From assembly GCA_023412655.1 (NCBI GenBank), contig JAEYNH010000129.1:1-21172 (forward strand): a DNA stretch of 21,172 bases, read 5' to 3'. The position numbers were made by a program, and so were the translations under genes. A model generated the notes under the pieces. That model was not told the origin of the DNA, did no database searches, and was given only the letters and a program-made list of their open reading frames with translations. The stretch's first letter is position 1. Each line of letters opens with the position of its first letter. Shown one piece after another: positions 6,429 through 14,380 of the stretch. This stretch comes from Pseudomonadota bacterium. GTDB lineage: Bacteria; Pseudomonadota; Alphaproteobacteria; Caulobacterales; Caulobacteraceae.

Positions 6429-6722
6429 TCAGCGGCGACGTTCGTTCCAGCCGTAGGCGACCCAGTGGTGGCCGCCCAGATGCCGCGCCTCGATGACATC
6501 GTTTTCGGCGCGGCGGGGAGCGCGGGCGCGACGAGCGCGGAGGGCCAGGCCGGCGAAAGCCAGGAGAGCCGAGGTCATCACGGCGATCACCGCGACGGTG
6601 GCGGCGGCGAACACCGCCAGGATCGCGCCCACGACGACGGCGGCGGCCGTGGCGAGCATGGCGCCGAGGCCAGCGAGCCTGTTCAGAGCGGACCCATTCT
6701 TGGCGACGAAGTTGTTCACCAT
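6429..6722 (-). CDS. Small membrane protein of unknown function
   Basis: A 97-aa protein I cannot name. Residues about 18-62 are almost entirely hydrophobic and Ala/Val-rich, enough for two membrane spans in a hairpin, with little or no loop. Then comes a strongly basic stretch (RARRARAPRRAE, about 63-74). The C-terminal tail, HLGGHHWVAYGWNERRR, is rich in His and aromatic residues and so is probably functional. The ATG at 6722 has a purine-rich GGAGAGGAAGG just upstream, which supports real translation. It is on the same strand as, and between, a DnaJ-like gene and the PepSY operon, with over 100 bp on each side, so it is probably its own transcription unit. Confidence 0.68.
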   Translation of the reverse strand: MVNNFVAKNGSALNRLAGLGAMLATAAAVVVGAILAVFAAATVAVIAVMTSALLAFAGLALRARRARAPRRAENDVIEARHLGGHHWVAYGWNERRR

Positions 6723-6757
6723 CGACCTTCCTCTCCGGCCATGGAAGCATGCTCCCG

Positions 6758-6784
6758 AGGGCCGTAACTGACTATCTCGGCCCT
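6758..6784 (-). terminator. Possible weak hairpin after the DnaJ-like gene
   Basis: AGGGCCG at 6758-6764 and CGGCCCT at 6778-6784 form a 7-bp inverted repeat with a 13-base loop in the 114-bp gap between the TerB-DnaJ gene stop and the small membrane gene. It may end the upstream leftward transcript or lie in the promoter of the small gene. No T-run follows, so this is a weak call. Confidence 0.25.
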
Positions 6785-6836
6785 GAGGTTCCCTCCGTCA
6801 ACCTCAACGCAGGCTGAACGGCGGGGTTCAGGGTCA

Positions 6837-7532
6837 TTATGCCGCCCCTTCGAGCCGCATGGCCTTACGATCGCGCACGATCTCGTCATAGGCGGCATTG
6901 ATCTGCGCCGCCTTGGCCTCGGCGACCTCGATGAACTCGCTGGGCAGGCCGCGGGCCCGGGCGCGGTCGGGATGGGCCTCCGAAAGCTGCGCCCGCCAGG
7001 CCTGCCGGATCGTCTCGTCGGAGGCGTCGGGCGCCACGCCGAGGATGGCGTAGGGGTCGTCGTTCGCCGCCCCCAGGTGCGTGGCCTTGAGGCGGCGGAA
7101 GGTGAGCGGCGACAGGCCGAACAGTTCCGAGACCCGCTCCAGGTAGGCCAGTTCATCGGCGCTCACCACCCCGTCCGAGGCGGCGATGTGGAACAGGCCA
7201 TCCAGCACGTCCTCGAGAAGCTGGGGGCAGCCCCCGTAGCGCCGCTTCAGCCGTCGGGCATAGCTTTCGAAGCCGCGGGTGGTCTGGCGGGCCAGCTGAT
7301 ACAGCCGCCGAACATTGCCCTCGCTGCCGGGTTCGGACTGGAAGACCGTGGCGAAGATGTCGTACTCGCCCGATTGCGCCTGGCCGTCGGCCTTAGCCAA
7401 CTTCGCGCCGAGAGCCGTGACCGCCGTCGAGAAGGCGGGGTCCTCGCCGGGCAGCCCGGGCGGGCATTGTTCGCATTCCGCCTCGTCGATCCGGCGGAGC
7501 GCGCGCCCAGCTATCTTGCGCCAGAAGCTCAT
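6837..7532 (-). CDS. TerB-like and DnaJ-domain co-chaperone (DjlA-like)
   Basis: A 231-aa protein with two recognisable parts. Residues about 35-155 look like a TerB/DjlA central helical domain, including DGLFHIAASDGVVSADELAYLERV (111-134, acidic and Asp-Gly containing). The C-terminal J domain (about 158-222) has DPYAILGV and the diagnostic HPD at 187-189, which stimulates Hsp70 (DnaK) ATPase. E. coli DjlA is anchored by an N-terminal membrane segment; this protein has none, so it is probably cytoplasmic, as are many alphaproteobacterial TerB-J proteins. Four cysteines are present, two close together near the N-terminus (C20, C23). The ATG at 7532 has only a weak AGAG upstream. It is divergent from the 5-oxoprolinase gene with a 69-bp shared promoter region. 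Confidence 0.88.
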   Translation of the reverse strand: MSFWRKIAGRALRRIDEAECEQCPPGLPGEDPAFSTAVTALGAKLAKADGQAQSGEYDIFATVFQSEPGSEGNVRRLYQLARQTTRGFESYARRLKRRYGGCPQLLEDVLDGLFHIAASDGVVSADELAYLERVSELFGLSPLTFRRLKATHLGAANDDPYAILGVAPDASDETIRQAWRAQLSEAHPDRARARGLPSEFIEVAEAKAAQINAAYDEIVRDRKAMRLEGAA

Positions 7533-7601
7533 GTCTCTAAGCGGAAAGCCTTATGACTATGGCCGCGCCATGACAATCAGCGCCGAGGTTAAGTTTTAGA
7601 C
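7533..7601. promoter_or_regulatory. Divergent promoter region, DnaJ-like gene / 5-oxoprolinase gene
   Basis: These 69 bp separate two divergent genes and must hold both promoters, or the promoter of one lies further away. Moderately A/T-rich for this genome; I see no clear -35/-10 pair. GAGG at 7585-7588 is the nearest Shine-Dalgarno-like element for the rightward gene, rather far from its ATG. Confidence 0.35.
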
Positions 7602-10600
7602 ATGCGCTTCAGCTTCTGGATCGACCGCGGCGGCACCTTCACGGACGTCATCGGGCGTGCCGAAGACGGTTCCGAGACTTCAATGAAACTGCTGTCGGCA
7701 TCAGAAGCCTATCCGGACGCGGCCGTGGAAGCCATGCGGCGCATCCTGGGGGCCGCGCCCGGAGCGCCCTTCCCCGCCGACCGCGTCGCCGCGATCAAGA
7801 TGGGCACCACAGTGGCCACCAACGCCCTGCTGGAGCGACGAGGCGCGAAGACCCTGCTCGTCACCACCCGCGGCTTTGCCGACGTTCTCGCCATCGGCGA
7901 CCAGGCGCGCCCGGACCTGTTCGCCCTCGTGGTGGAAAAGCCTGCGCCGCTCTACTCCGGCGTGGTGGAGGCGGACGAGCGCCTCGCCGCCGACGGGGCG
8001 GTCGTAACGCCTCTTGACGCGGAAGCTTTGCGGAAAGCCCTCCACCAGGCCGTCGCCGACGGCTTCACCTCGGCGGCGATCGCCTTTCTCCATTCCGACC
8101 TCGCTCCGGAGCATGAGCGGGTGGCCGGGGACGTCGCCCGGTCGGCCGGCTTCGAGTTCGTGGCCCTGAGCCACGAGGTCTCACCCCTGCCCCGCTTCGT
8201 CCCTCGGGCGGAAACCACCGTGGCGGACGCCTATCTGACGCCTGTGCTGCAGGCTTACGTGCGCCGGGTGGCCGAGGCGACCGAAGGCGCCCCGCTCTAT
8301 TTCATGACCTCGGCCGGCGGCCTGGTCCGCGCGGAGGCCTTCCGGGGCCGCGACGCGGTGGTCTCGGGGCCGGCCGGTGGGGTCATCGGGGTGGCGCGCA
8401 CTGCTCAGGCGGCGAGCGCCGGCGCCGTGCTGGGCTTCGACATGGGTGGAACCTCCACCGATGTCTGCCGGTTCGCCGGGACGTTAGAACGACGCGACAC
8501 GGCGAGGGTGGCTGGAGCCCGCCTGCGGGCGCCTATGCTGGACGTCGAGACGGTGGCGGCCGGAGGCGGCTCCGTCCTGACCTTCGACGGCATGCGCGCC
8601 CGGGCGGGTCCCGCCAGCGCCGGCGCCGATCCGGGTCCGGCCTGCTACGGCCGCGGCGGTCCGGCCGCGGTGACCGACGCCAATCTGGTGCTCGGCCGCA
8701 TCGATCCTCGGGCCTTTCCGCAGGTCTTCGGCCCCCGCGGCGACGGACCGCTGGATCTCGAGGCGGCGCGCGCCCGCCTTGCCGAACTCGCCGAGGCCAT
8801 GGACGCCGCGAGCGTTGAAGCGGCCGCGGAGGGTTTCGTGGCGGTCGCGGTGGAGCAGATGGCTCAGGCCGTCCGCCGCATCTCCACCGAGCGTGGCTTC
8901 GATCCTCGCGGCCACGCCCTGGTGGCCTTCGGCGGTGCCGCAGGCCAAGTCGCCTGCCAGACGGCGGAGGCGTTGGGTGTGAGCGAGGTGCTGTGCCCGC
9001 GCTATGGCAGCGTGTTGTCCGCCTGGGGCATCGGGCAAGCTGAGTTGAGCGCCCTGCGCCAGGCAGGACTGGAAGCACCCCTCGATGCCGAAGGGCGAGC
9101 CCGCGCCGAGACCCTGCTGGCCGAGGTCGAGACGGCTGCGCGCCACGACCTAACGCTCCAGGGCGCGGAGGCCGGGCAAGTCCGGCGCACCCTGCGCCTG
9201 CGCTATGACGGGGCGGATGCAGAGCTGCCCGTTTCACTGGCCGATCCGCGAGGTGATTTCGAGGCGGCCCACCAGCGTCTTTTCGGCTTCATCGAGCCGC
9301 ATCGTCAGATTCTCATCGCTGCGGTGGAAGCCGAGGCGTCCAGCGCTCCTGCACCTCGCGCGGAGGCGGAGGGCCCGGCTGACCCGCCCGCCTGCGGAGG
9401 CCCTCATGCGGCGGCGGATCCGCCCCAGCCGGAATCGATGGTTCGGCTCTACGCCCACGGCGCCTGGCACGAGGCGCAGGTGGTCGCCGCCGCAGACCTG
9501 ACGGCGATCGAGGGCCCCGCGCTGGTAGTGAGGCCCGACACTCAGATCGCCGTCCTGCCGGGGTGGCGGGCGGCCAGGGACGCGGACGACCTGATCCGAC
9601 TGACGCGGATAGGCGCCATGCGTCAGGCCTCCATCGCGCTGGATCGGCCCGACCCGGTGACCCTGGAGCTGTTCAACCGCCGCTTCATGGGCGTGGCCGA
9701 AGCCATGGGGGCCGCCCTGGAGCGCACCGCCCATTCCGTCAACATCAAGGAGCGCCTGGACTTCTCCTGCGCGCTGTTCGACACCGATGGCGGACTGGTC
9801 GCCAACGCCCCGCACATGCCGGTCCACCTGGGGTCCATGGGAGCTTCGGTCCGCGCGGTCCGCGATCGCCATCCGGTCCTTCGACCGGGCGACGCCTTCG
9901 CACTCAACAACCCCTACGCCGGCGGCACCCACCTGCCGGACATCACCGTCGTCATGCCGGTGTTCATGGCGGATATCGACCCGGCGCCGGCCTTCTATGT
10001 CGCCGCCCGGGGCCACCACGCCGATGTGGGCGGCGTGCAGCCAGGATCCATGCCGCCGTTCTCGAAGATCATCGAGGACGAGGGCGTCCTGCTCGATGCT
10101 CTGCCGATCATGGTCGATGGGCGCTTCCTCGAGGCCGAAGTGCGGGCGGCCCTCACCGCGGGCCGCTTCCCAGCCCGAGCCCCCGACCGCAACCTGGCCG
10201 ACCTGAAGGCCCAGGTGGCGGCCTGCCAGGCGGGGGCCGCCGCCGTCGCCGACATGATCCGCACCTTTAGTCCTGAGGCGGTCGCCCGCTACATGGAGTT
10301 CGTCCAGGCGAACGCCGCCGAAGCCGTCCGCCGCGCGATCGGCCGGCTCACGGATGGCTTCGCCTGCGTGCCCATGGACGGCGGAGGCGAGATCGTGGTC
10401 CGCACCGCCGTCAATGCCGAAGCCGGCGAGGCGACCTTGGATTTCACGGGCAGCGCGGACCAACTCGCCTCCAACTTCAACGCCCCGTCGGCCATCGTCG
10501 ACGCCGCTGCGCTCTACGTCTTCCGCACCCTGGTTGACGATGACATCCCGCTGAACGCCGGCTGCCTCAAGCCCCTGCAGATACGCACCCGCGAGGGATC

Positions 10601-11195
10601 GATGCTGCACCCGCGCCCGCCCGCCGCAGTGGTCGCTGGCAACGTCGAGACCAGCCAGCATGTGGTGGACGCGCTGTACGCGGCGCTGGGGGTGATGGCC
10701 AACGCCCAGGGGTCGATGAACAACTTCACCTTTGGCGACGAAACCCGGCAATACTACGAGACGATCTGCGGCGGGGCCGGCGCCACGGCCGAGGCTCACG
10801 GGGCGAGCGCCGTCCACACCCACATGACCAACTCCCGGCTCACCGACCCGGAAATCCTCGAGCGCCGCTTCCCGGTGCGGGTGGAGACCTTCCACATTCG
10901 CCGGGGGTCTGGCGGCTCCGGCGCCCGACGGGGCGGAGACGGGGCCGTCCGCCGCATCCGCTTCCTGGCGCCCATGGATGCCGCCCTGCTCTCCTCACGG
11001 CGGGAGCACCCACCACAGGGCCTGGCAGGAGGAGAGCCCGGCCTTCCAGGCCGGCAACGTTTGATCAAGGCGTCGGGCGAGGTTAGTGAACTTCCGGGCT
11101 GCTTCTCCGTTAAGGTGAAGCTTGGCGACACGATCGAGATCGAAACCCCGGGGGGCGGAGGTCACGGCGTCCTAGCCGGATCGGCGCGAAGCTGA
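7602..11195 (+). CDS. oplAH: 5-oxoprolinase (ATP-hydrolysing), fused HyuA-HyuB form
   Basis: A 1197-aa enzyme that opens 5-oxo-L-proline to L-glutamate using ATP (EC 3.5.2.9), part of glutathione/pyroglutamate turnover in the cytoplasm. The HyuA half comes first: a sugar-kinase/actin-like ATPase fold with DRGGTFTDV at 8-16 and the second phosphate loop GFDMGGTSTDV at 278-288. The HyuB half starts near residue 680 (DPVTLELFNRRF) and contains SVNIKERLDFSCALFD, NAPHMPVHLGSMG, RGHHADVGG and NNPYAGGTH. It ends with the family's Gly-rich ETPGGGGHG. In many bacteria the two halves are separate hydantoinase/oxoprolinase genes; here they form one chain, similar in organisation to the eukaryotic enzyme. 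A hydantoinase on a related substrate cannot be excluded. The reading frame is intact across all 3.6 kb. No related pathway gene is adjacent. Confidence 0.92.
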   Translation: MRFSFWIDRGGTFTDVIGRAEDGSETSMKLLSASEAYPDAAVEAMRRILGAAPGAPFPADRVAAIKMGTTVATNALLERRGAKTLLVTTRGFADVLAIGDQARPDLFALVVEKPAPLYSGVVEADERLAADGAVVTPLDAEALRKALHQAVADGFTSAAIAFLHSDLAPEHERVAGDVARSAGFEFVALSHEVSPLPRFVPRAETTVADAYLTPVLQAYVRRVAEATEGAPLYFMTSAGGLVRAEAFRGRDAVVSGPAGGVIGVARTAQAASAGAVLGFDMGGTSTDVCRFAGTLERRDTARVAGARLRAPMLDVETVAAGGGSVLTFDGMRARAGPASAGADPGPACYGRGGPAAVTDANLVLGRIDPRAFPQVFGPRGDGPLDLEAARARLAELAEAMDAASVEAAAEGFVAVAVEQMAQAVRRISTERGFDPRGHALVAFGGAAGQVACQTAEALGVSEVLCPRYGSVLSAWGIGQAELSALRQAGLEAPLDAEGRARAETLLAEVETAARHDLTLQGAEAGQVRRTLRLRYDGADAELPVSLADPRGDFEAAHQRLFGFIEPHRQILIAAVEAEASSAPAPRAEAEGPADPPACGGPHAAADPPQPESMVRLYAHGAWHEAQVVAAADLTAIEGPALVVRPDTQIAVLPGWRAARDADDLIRLTRIGAMRQASIALDRPDPVTLELFNRRFMGVAEAMGAALERTAHSVNIKERLDFSCALFDTDGGLVANAPHMPVHLGSMGASVRAVRDRHPVLRPGDAFALNNPYAGGTHLPDITVVMPVFMADIDPAPAFYVAARGHHADVGGVQPGSMPPFSKIIEDEGVLLDALPIMVDGRFLEAEVRAALTAGRFPARAPDRNLADLKAQVAACQAGAAAVADMIRTFSPEAVARYMEFVQANAAEAVRRAIGRLTDGFACVPMDGGGEIVVRTAVNAEAGEATLDFTGSADQLASNFNAPSAIVDAAALYVFRTLVDDDIPLNAGCLKPLQIRTREGSMLHPRPPAAVVAGNVETSQHVVDALYAALGVMANAQGSMNNFTFGDETRQYYETICGGAGATAEAHGASAVHTHMTNSRLTDPEILERRFPVRVETFHIRRGSGGSGARRGGDGAVRRIRFLAPMDAALLSSRREHPPQGLAGGEPGLPGRQRLIKASGEVSELPGCFSVKVKLGDTIEIETPGGGGHGVLAGSARS

Positions 11196-11221
11196 CACGA
11201 TTCACGACCACAAGGTTCCGC

Positions 11222-11842
11222 ATGACCCCGTTCGCCATCGCCATCGCCCTGTTCGCGCAAGACGTTCCGGCGGATGCGCCCGCCGCCGCCGCTTCCCCGC
11301 CCGCCGCCGACTCGCAGGCCGCCGCCGACCCGGCGGATCGCTGGCCGACGGGCGCGCCGCGCGAAGATTACCAGTTCGTCGCGTGGTGCTACGGCGCCCT
11401 GCGCGGCTACCTCGACATGCACGACGAGATGATCCCCGAGGTGACCCGTATCGAGAAGCAGTTCCGCAGGCCGGGCGCCTCGCTGGCCGACGACATGAAG
11501 GTCTATGCCGACATGCAGGCTGACGGCCGGCGCAAGCTGGTTCAGTTCCAGTCCGCGCTGACCGCCGCCGAGAAAGCCTCTGTGCGTCCGATCAGCACCG
11601 TCGGCGCAGAGGCGGTGAAACAGGGTCGCCGCATCTGGGCCGGGGGCCCCGAGGTGACGAAGGCTCGCAAGGCGCAGGAGTGGATGAGCTGGGTGCTGCC
11701 GGCCAAGTGCGAAACCACCGCCGCCACGCTGGAGCAACGCTCCCTGTTGGCCGGCGCCACGCTGAGGGCCAACACCCAACCGGATTCCACCGCTCCCGCC
11801 GCCGAAGAGCCGGCTAACGCTGACGCGCCTTCCGCGAGCTAG
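11222..11842 (+). CDS. Putative exported protein of unknown function
   Basis: A 206-aa protein I do not recognise. It begins MTPFAIAIALFAQ, a short hydrophobic stretch that could be a minimal signal peptide, although it lacks the usual positive charge. An Ala/Pro-rich linker follows to about residue 40, then a core predicted helical (about 48-185) with a single Cys near each end (AWCYGAL, PAKCETT), possibly a disulphide after export. The C-terminal 25 residues are again Ala/Pro-rich and low complexity. It starts 26 bp after the 5-oxoprolinase stop, with a weak AAGG upstream, so it may be read through from that gene. Its last 29 bp overlap the end of the lactonase-like gene on the other strand. 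Confidence 0.7.
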   Translation: MTPFAIAIALFAQDVPADAPAAAASPPAADSQAAADPADRWPTGAPREDYQFVAWCYGALRGYLDMHDEMIPEVTRIEKQFRRPGASLADDMKVYADMQADGRRKLVQFQSALTAAEKASVRPISTVGAEAVKQGRRIWAGGPEVTKARKAQEWMSWVLPAKCETTAATLEQRSLLAGATLRANTQPDSTAPAAEEPANADAPSAS

Positions 11843-12698
11843 GGCCCCCCTCGGCCCAGGCCGTCATGGGCGCCCCTGCCGCACAAGCCTCGTACTCGAC
11901 CACGTCATGGGCGCAGACCATGCGCACGCCTGCGGCGCGGTCGAGGGAGAGGTTGCGAAGCCGCTCCTGATTGGCCAGCCGGGCCGCCCGGTCCACTTCC
12001 ATCATGGTCTGGTAGGCCCTCAGGCCGGGCGTACAGCGTCGATCCGGGCGGCGCACCTCATCGCGGTAGAAGTAGGCGTCGCCGGCGTGCAGCAACCAGC
12101 CGTCCGGCGTCTCGACGGCCACGCCAGCATGACCCCAGGTGTGGCCGCGCAGCGGGATCAGCAGGATCTCGGGTGGCAGGCCATCTAACTGCCGGACGGC
12201 CCCGAAGCCGAACCACCGCTCGCCCTGGGGATCATAGGGCCGCCAGTTGCGCACCTCATCCACCTGCATCGGGCGGTAGCGGTTGCGCATAACGAAGCCC
12301 TCTCGCCGGGTGCGATAGGTTTCGAGCTCGGCGCGGGTCAGGTGGACCTTAGCATGGGGGAAGTCCTCCAGCCCCCCGGCGTGGTCGAAGTCCAGGTGCG
12401 TAATGACGATGTGCCGGACGTCGGCCGCTGAGAAGCCCATCCGCTCAATCTGTCGCCGGGCCGTCTCCTCCTCGCGAAGGCGGATGTTCAGCATGGCGGC
12501 GAACGGGCGGCTCAGCCTGGGGAACGGCTCGCGCACGTCGCGCAGCCCATAGCCGGTGTCCACCAGGACCAGCCCCGCCGAGGTTTCGATCAGCAGGCAG
12601 TGGCAGATCAGATGGGCCAGCGGCCCCTTGCTGCGTCCGTCGAACAGAACCCCACCCACCGGGCAGTCGGTGCCGCAGCTGAGATGATGGATCCGCAT
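11814..12698 (-). CDS. Metallo-beta-lactamase-fold hydrolase, AHL-lactonase-like
   Basis: A 294-aa MBL-fold protein of the group that contains N-acyl homoserine lactonases. The metal motif is THLDFDHAGG at 100-109: H101, D103, D105, H106, i.e. H-x-D-x-D-H where classical members have H-x-H-x-D-H. Further ligand candidates are H190 (RGHTWGHAG), D207 (LLHAGDAYF) and H264 (CAHD). The N-terminal strand LIETSAGLVLVDTGYG is typical. The substrate may be an AHL or another lactone/ester; the Asp replacement and distant family make quorum quenching only a possibility. The ATG at 12698 has GGAGGGA upstream. It is divergent from the DUF1294 gene (89 bp) and its 3' end overlaps the convergent gene by 29 bp. 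No LuxI/LuxR gene is in the window. Confidence 0.85.
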   Translation of the reverse strand: MRIHHLSCGTDCPVGGVLFDGRSKGPLAHLICHCLLIETSAGLVLVDTGYGLRDVREPFPRLSRPFAAMLNIRLREEETARRQIERMGFSAADVRHIVITHLDFDHAGGLEDFPHAKVHLTRAELETYRTRREGFVMRNRYRPMQVDEVRNWRPYDPQGERWFGFGAVRQLDGLPPEILLIPLRGHTWGHAGVAVETPDGWLLHAGDAYFYRDEVRRPDRRCTPGLRAYQTMMEVDRAARLANQERLRNLSLDRAAGVRMVCAHDVVEYEACAAGAPMTAWAEGGPSSRKARQR

Positions 12699-12787
12699 GG
12701 CGTCCCTCCGCGCTCCGGCTCAACCGGAGAGCGCCGGCGCCGTTCCGAGGTGGACCATTTGTTAGCCGCCACGCGCTAGCCTGCGGC
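12699..12787. promoter_or_regulatory. Divergent promoter region, lactonase-like gene / DUF1294 gene
   Basis: An 89-bp gap between two divergent starts. It holds the ribosome binding site of the leftward gene (GGAGGGA on the reverse strand). I see no recognisable operator or promoter consensus. Confidence 0.35.
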
Positions 12788-13048
12788 ATGCTCCTCGCCT
12801 GGACCGTCCTCGCCAGTGCTGTCGCCTTCTTCGCCTTCCGGGCGGACAAGCGGGCGGCGGTGATGGGCGAGCGCCGCGTGCGGGAGAGCACCCTGCTGCT
12901 CCTGGCGGCGGCAGGTGGCTCGCCGGGCGCGATCGCGGCCCAGCAGCTGTTTCGCCACAAGACCCGCAAGGAGCCGTTCCGCAGCCTCCTGTGGGCTATC
13001 GCCGCGGCCCAGGCAGCCGCCGGGGGCTGGATCTGGCTGGCTGGGTAG
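12788..13048 (+). CDS. DUF1294 family small membrane protein
   Basis: An 86-aa protein matching the DUF1294 pattern: an N-terminal membrane segment (MLLAWTVLASAVAFFAF), then FRADKRAAVMGERRVRESTLLLLAAAGGSPGA in which DK, RR, E and GG-GA are the conserved positions, then QLFRHKTRKEPFR (the HKTRK-F signature), and a second C-terminal membrane segment ending WIWLAG. The function of the family is unknown; some members are fused to a cold-shock domain, but this one is not. The start is the only sensible ATG, with no strong Shine-Dalgarno sequence. Its stop lies 11 bp from the convergent symporter gene. Confidence 0.88.
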   Translation: MLLAWTVLASAVAFFAFRADKRAAVMGERRVRESTLLLLAAAGGSPGAIAAQQLFRHKTRKEPFRSLLWAIAAAQAAAGGWIWLAG

Positions 13049-13059
13049 CCGGTCGCGGC

Positions 13060-14322
13060 TCAGGCGTCGGCGGGTTCCGGCGGCGCCGGCTCATCCCGCG
13101 CCAGGATCGAGGTCACGGCCATGTCGCCGGTGACGTTGCCCAATGTCCGGAAGATGTCGGGCGCCACCTCCACCGCCAGCAGGATCGGCAGGATGTCGAT
13201 GGGCAGGCCGAGCGCCAGGCAGATCGGACCGACGCTGATGATGAACGACACCTGTCCCGGCAGGCCCACCGAGCCCACGCTCACCGCCAGGGCCACCAGC
13301 ACCGCGCCGGCATAATGCAGCGGCGTGGGCTCCAGGCCGTAGATGTGGGCGACGAAGATGGCCACGGCCAGGTTCATCACCGGGCTGGTCAGGCGGAAGA
13401 CCGCCACGGCTAGCGGCAGCACCAGGCCGGCGATGCGCTGGGGAACGCCCAGGTCATCGCGGCTGCGTTCGATCATCGCAGGCAGGCAGGCCAGGGACGA
13501 CTGGGTGGCGAAGGCCGTGGCCAGGACGGGGCCGGTCGCCCGCGCCCAGCGCCCGAGGGGGACGCGGCCGACGATGACCGCCAGGAAGTAGCCGATAAGC
13601 GTGATCCCGAGGCCGGTCAGCGAGACGACGGCGATGTAGTGGCCGAGTGTGCCCGCAGCGCCCACGCCGGCGCGCAGGCCCACGCCCAGACCCAGGCAGA
13701 ACACGCCGATCGGCCCGGCCAGGAGCACCCAGCGGACGATGACGATCATCGCGTCGCCAATGGCCTGGAAGATGTCCACGAGGGGGCGGCCGCGCTCGGC
13801 CGGCAGGCGGGTCAGGGCGAAGCCGGTGAAGATGGCGAAGACCACCAGCGGCAGGACCGCGTCCTCGGCGGCCGCCTTCACAGGATTGGAGGGGGCGAGG
13901 CTGCGGACCCAGGCGGTGAAGTCCGGCGTCGCGGATTCCACGGAGGTTCCCGGCGCGCCGGCCCGCAGCGCCATGGCGCCCTCGGGCGACACCGGCCACA
14001 GGGCGAGGACGCCGTTGGCGAAGAGGATGCTGTAGAGCGAGCCGAACAGCAGCAGGCCGAGGAACCAGCCCATGGCCCGGACCGCCAGCTTGCCGGTGGC
14101 GGCGGCGTCGGAGACCTGGGCGATGCCGGTCACCAGCACCGCGAAGATCAGCGGGATGACGGTCATCCGGAGCGCGTTGAGCCACAGGCCGCCGAAGGCC
14201 TCCAGGCCCTCCACGATCCGGGCGACGGTGGGATCGCCGCCGGCCGCGGCCAGGGCCCCGACGGCCAGGCCGAGGATCAGGCCCAGCAGGACCCGCACGC
14301 TCAAGGACTTGAAGAACCGCAA
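13060..14322 (-). CDS. Dicarboxylate/amino acid:cation symporter (DAACS family)
   Basis: A protein of about 420 aa with eight or so membrane segments and two re-entrant hairpins expected, homologous to GltP/DctA. The C-terminal transport signature is kept: APDIFRTLGNVTGD has D, R, T, N and D at the spacing of GltPh D394, R397, T398, N401 and D405. The first hairpin serine motif appears as TQSSLACLP. The NMDGT motif that helps bind sodium in GltPh is replaced (LPLAVAVFRLTSPVMN), so ion coupling may differ. The start is a TTG. Of two in-frame TTGs six bases apart, 14322 is preferred because GGAGGG lies six bases upstream, while the one at 14328 touches it. The gene lies downstream of a Crp/Fnr-type gene on the same strand (58-bp gap) and may be its target. 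The substrate is probably a C4-dicarboxylate or acidic amino acid. Confidence 0.9.
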   Translation of the reverse strand: MRFFKSLSVRVLLGLILGLAVGALAAAGGDPTVARIVEGLEAFGGLWLNALRMTVIPLIFAVLVTGIAQVSDAAATGKLAVRAMGWFLGLLLFGSLYSILFANGVLALWPVSPEGAMALRAGAPGTSVESATPDFTAWVRSLAPSNPVKAAAEDAVLPLVVFAIFTGFALTRLPAERGRPLVDIFQAIGDAMIVIVRWVLLAGPIGVFCLGLGVGLRAGVGAAGTLGHYIAVVSLTGLGITLIGYFLAVIVGRVPLGRWARATGPVLATAFATQSSLACLPAMIERSRDDLGVPQRIAGLVLPLAVAVFRLTSPVMNLAVAIFVAHIYGLEPTPLHYAGAVLVALAVSVGSVGLPGQVSFIISVGPICLALGLPIDILPILLAVEVAPDIFRTLGNVTGDMAVTSILARDEPAPPEPADA

Positions 14323-14351
14323 CCCCAACCCTCCAGAAGACGCGCGATCTG

Positions 14352-14380
14352 GCCCGCATCGCGGGCTCGCCGCAAGCGGC
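14352..14380 (-). terminator. Tandem small GC hairpins between regulator and symporter genes
   Basis: GCCCGC-ATC-GCGGGC (14352-14366) and GCCG-CAAG-CGGC (14369-14380) lie directly after the Crp/Fnr-type stop on the leftward transcript. They could reduce read-through into the symporter. There is no T-run, so intrinsic termination is uncertain. Confidence 0.25.

Noticed and set aside
9234..10895. 553-codon - strand frame inside the 5-oxoprolinase gene
   Set aside because: Antisense to an intact conserved enzyme and without recognisable domains.
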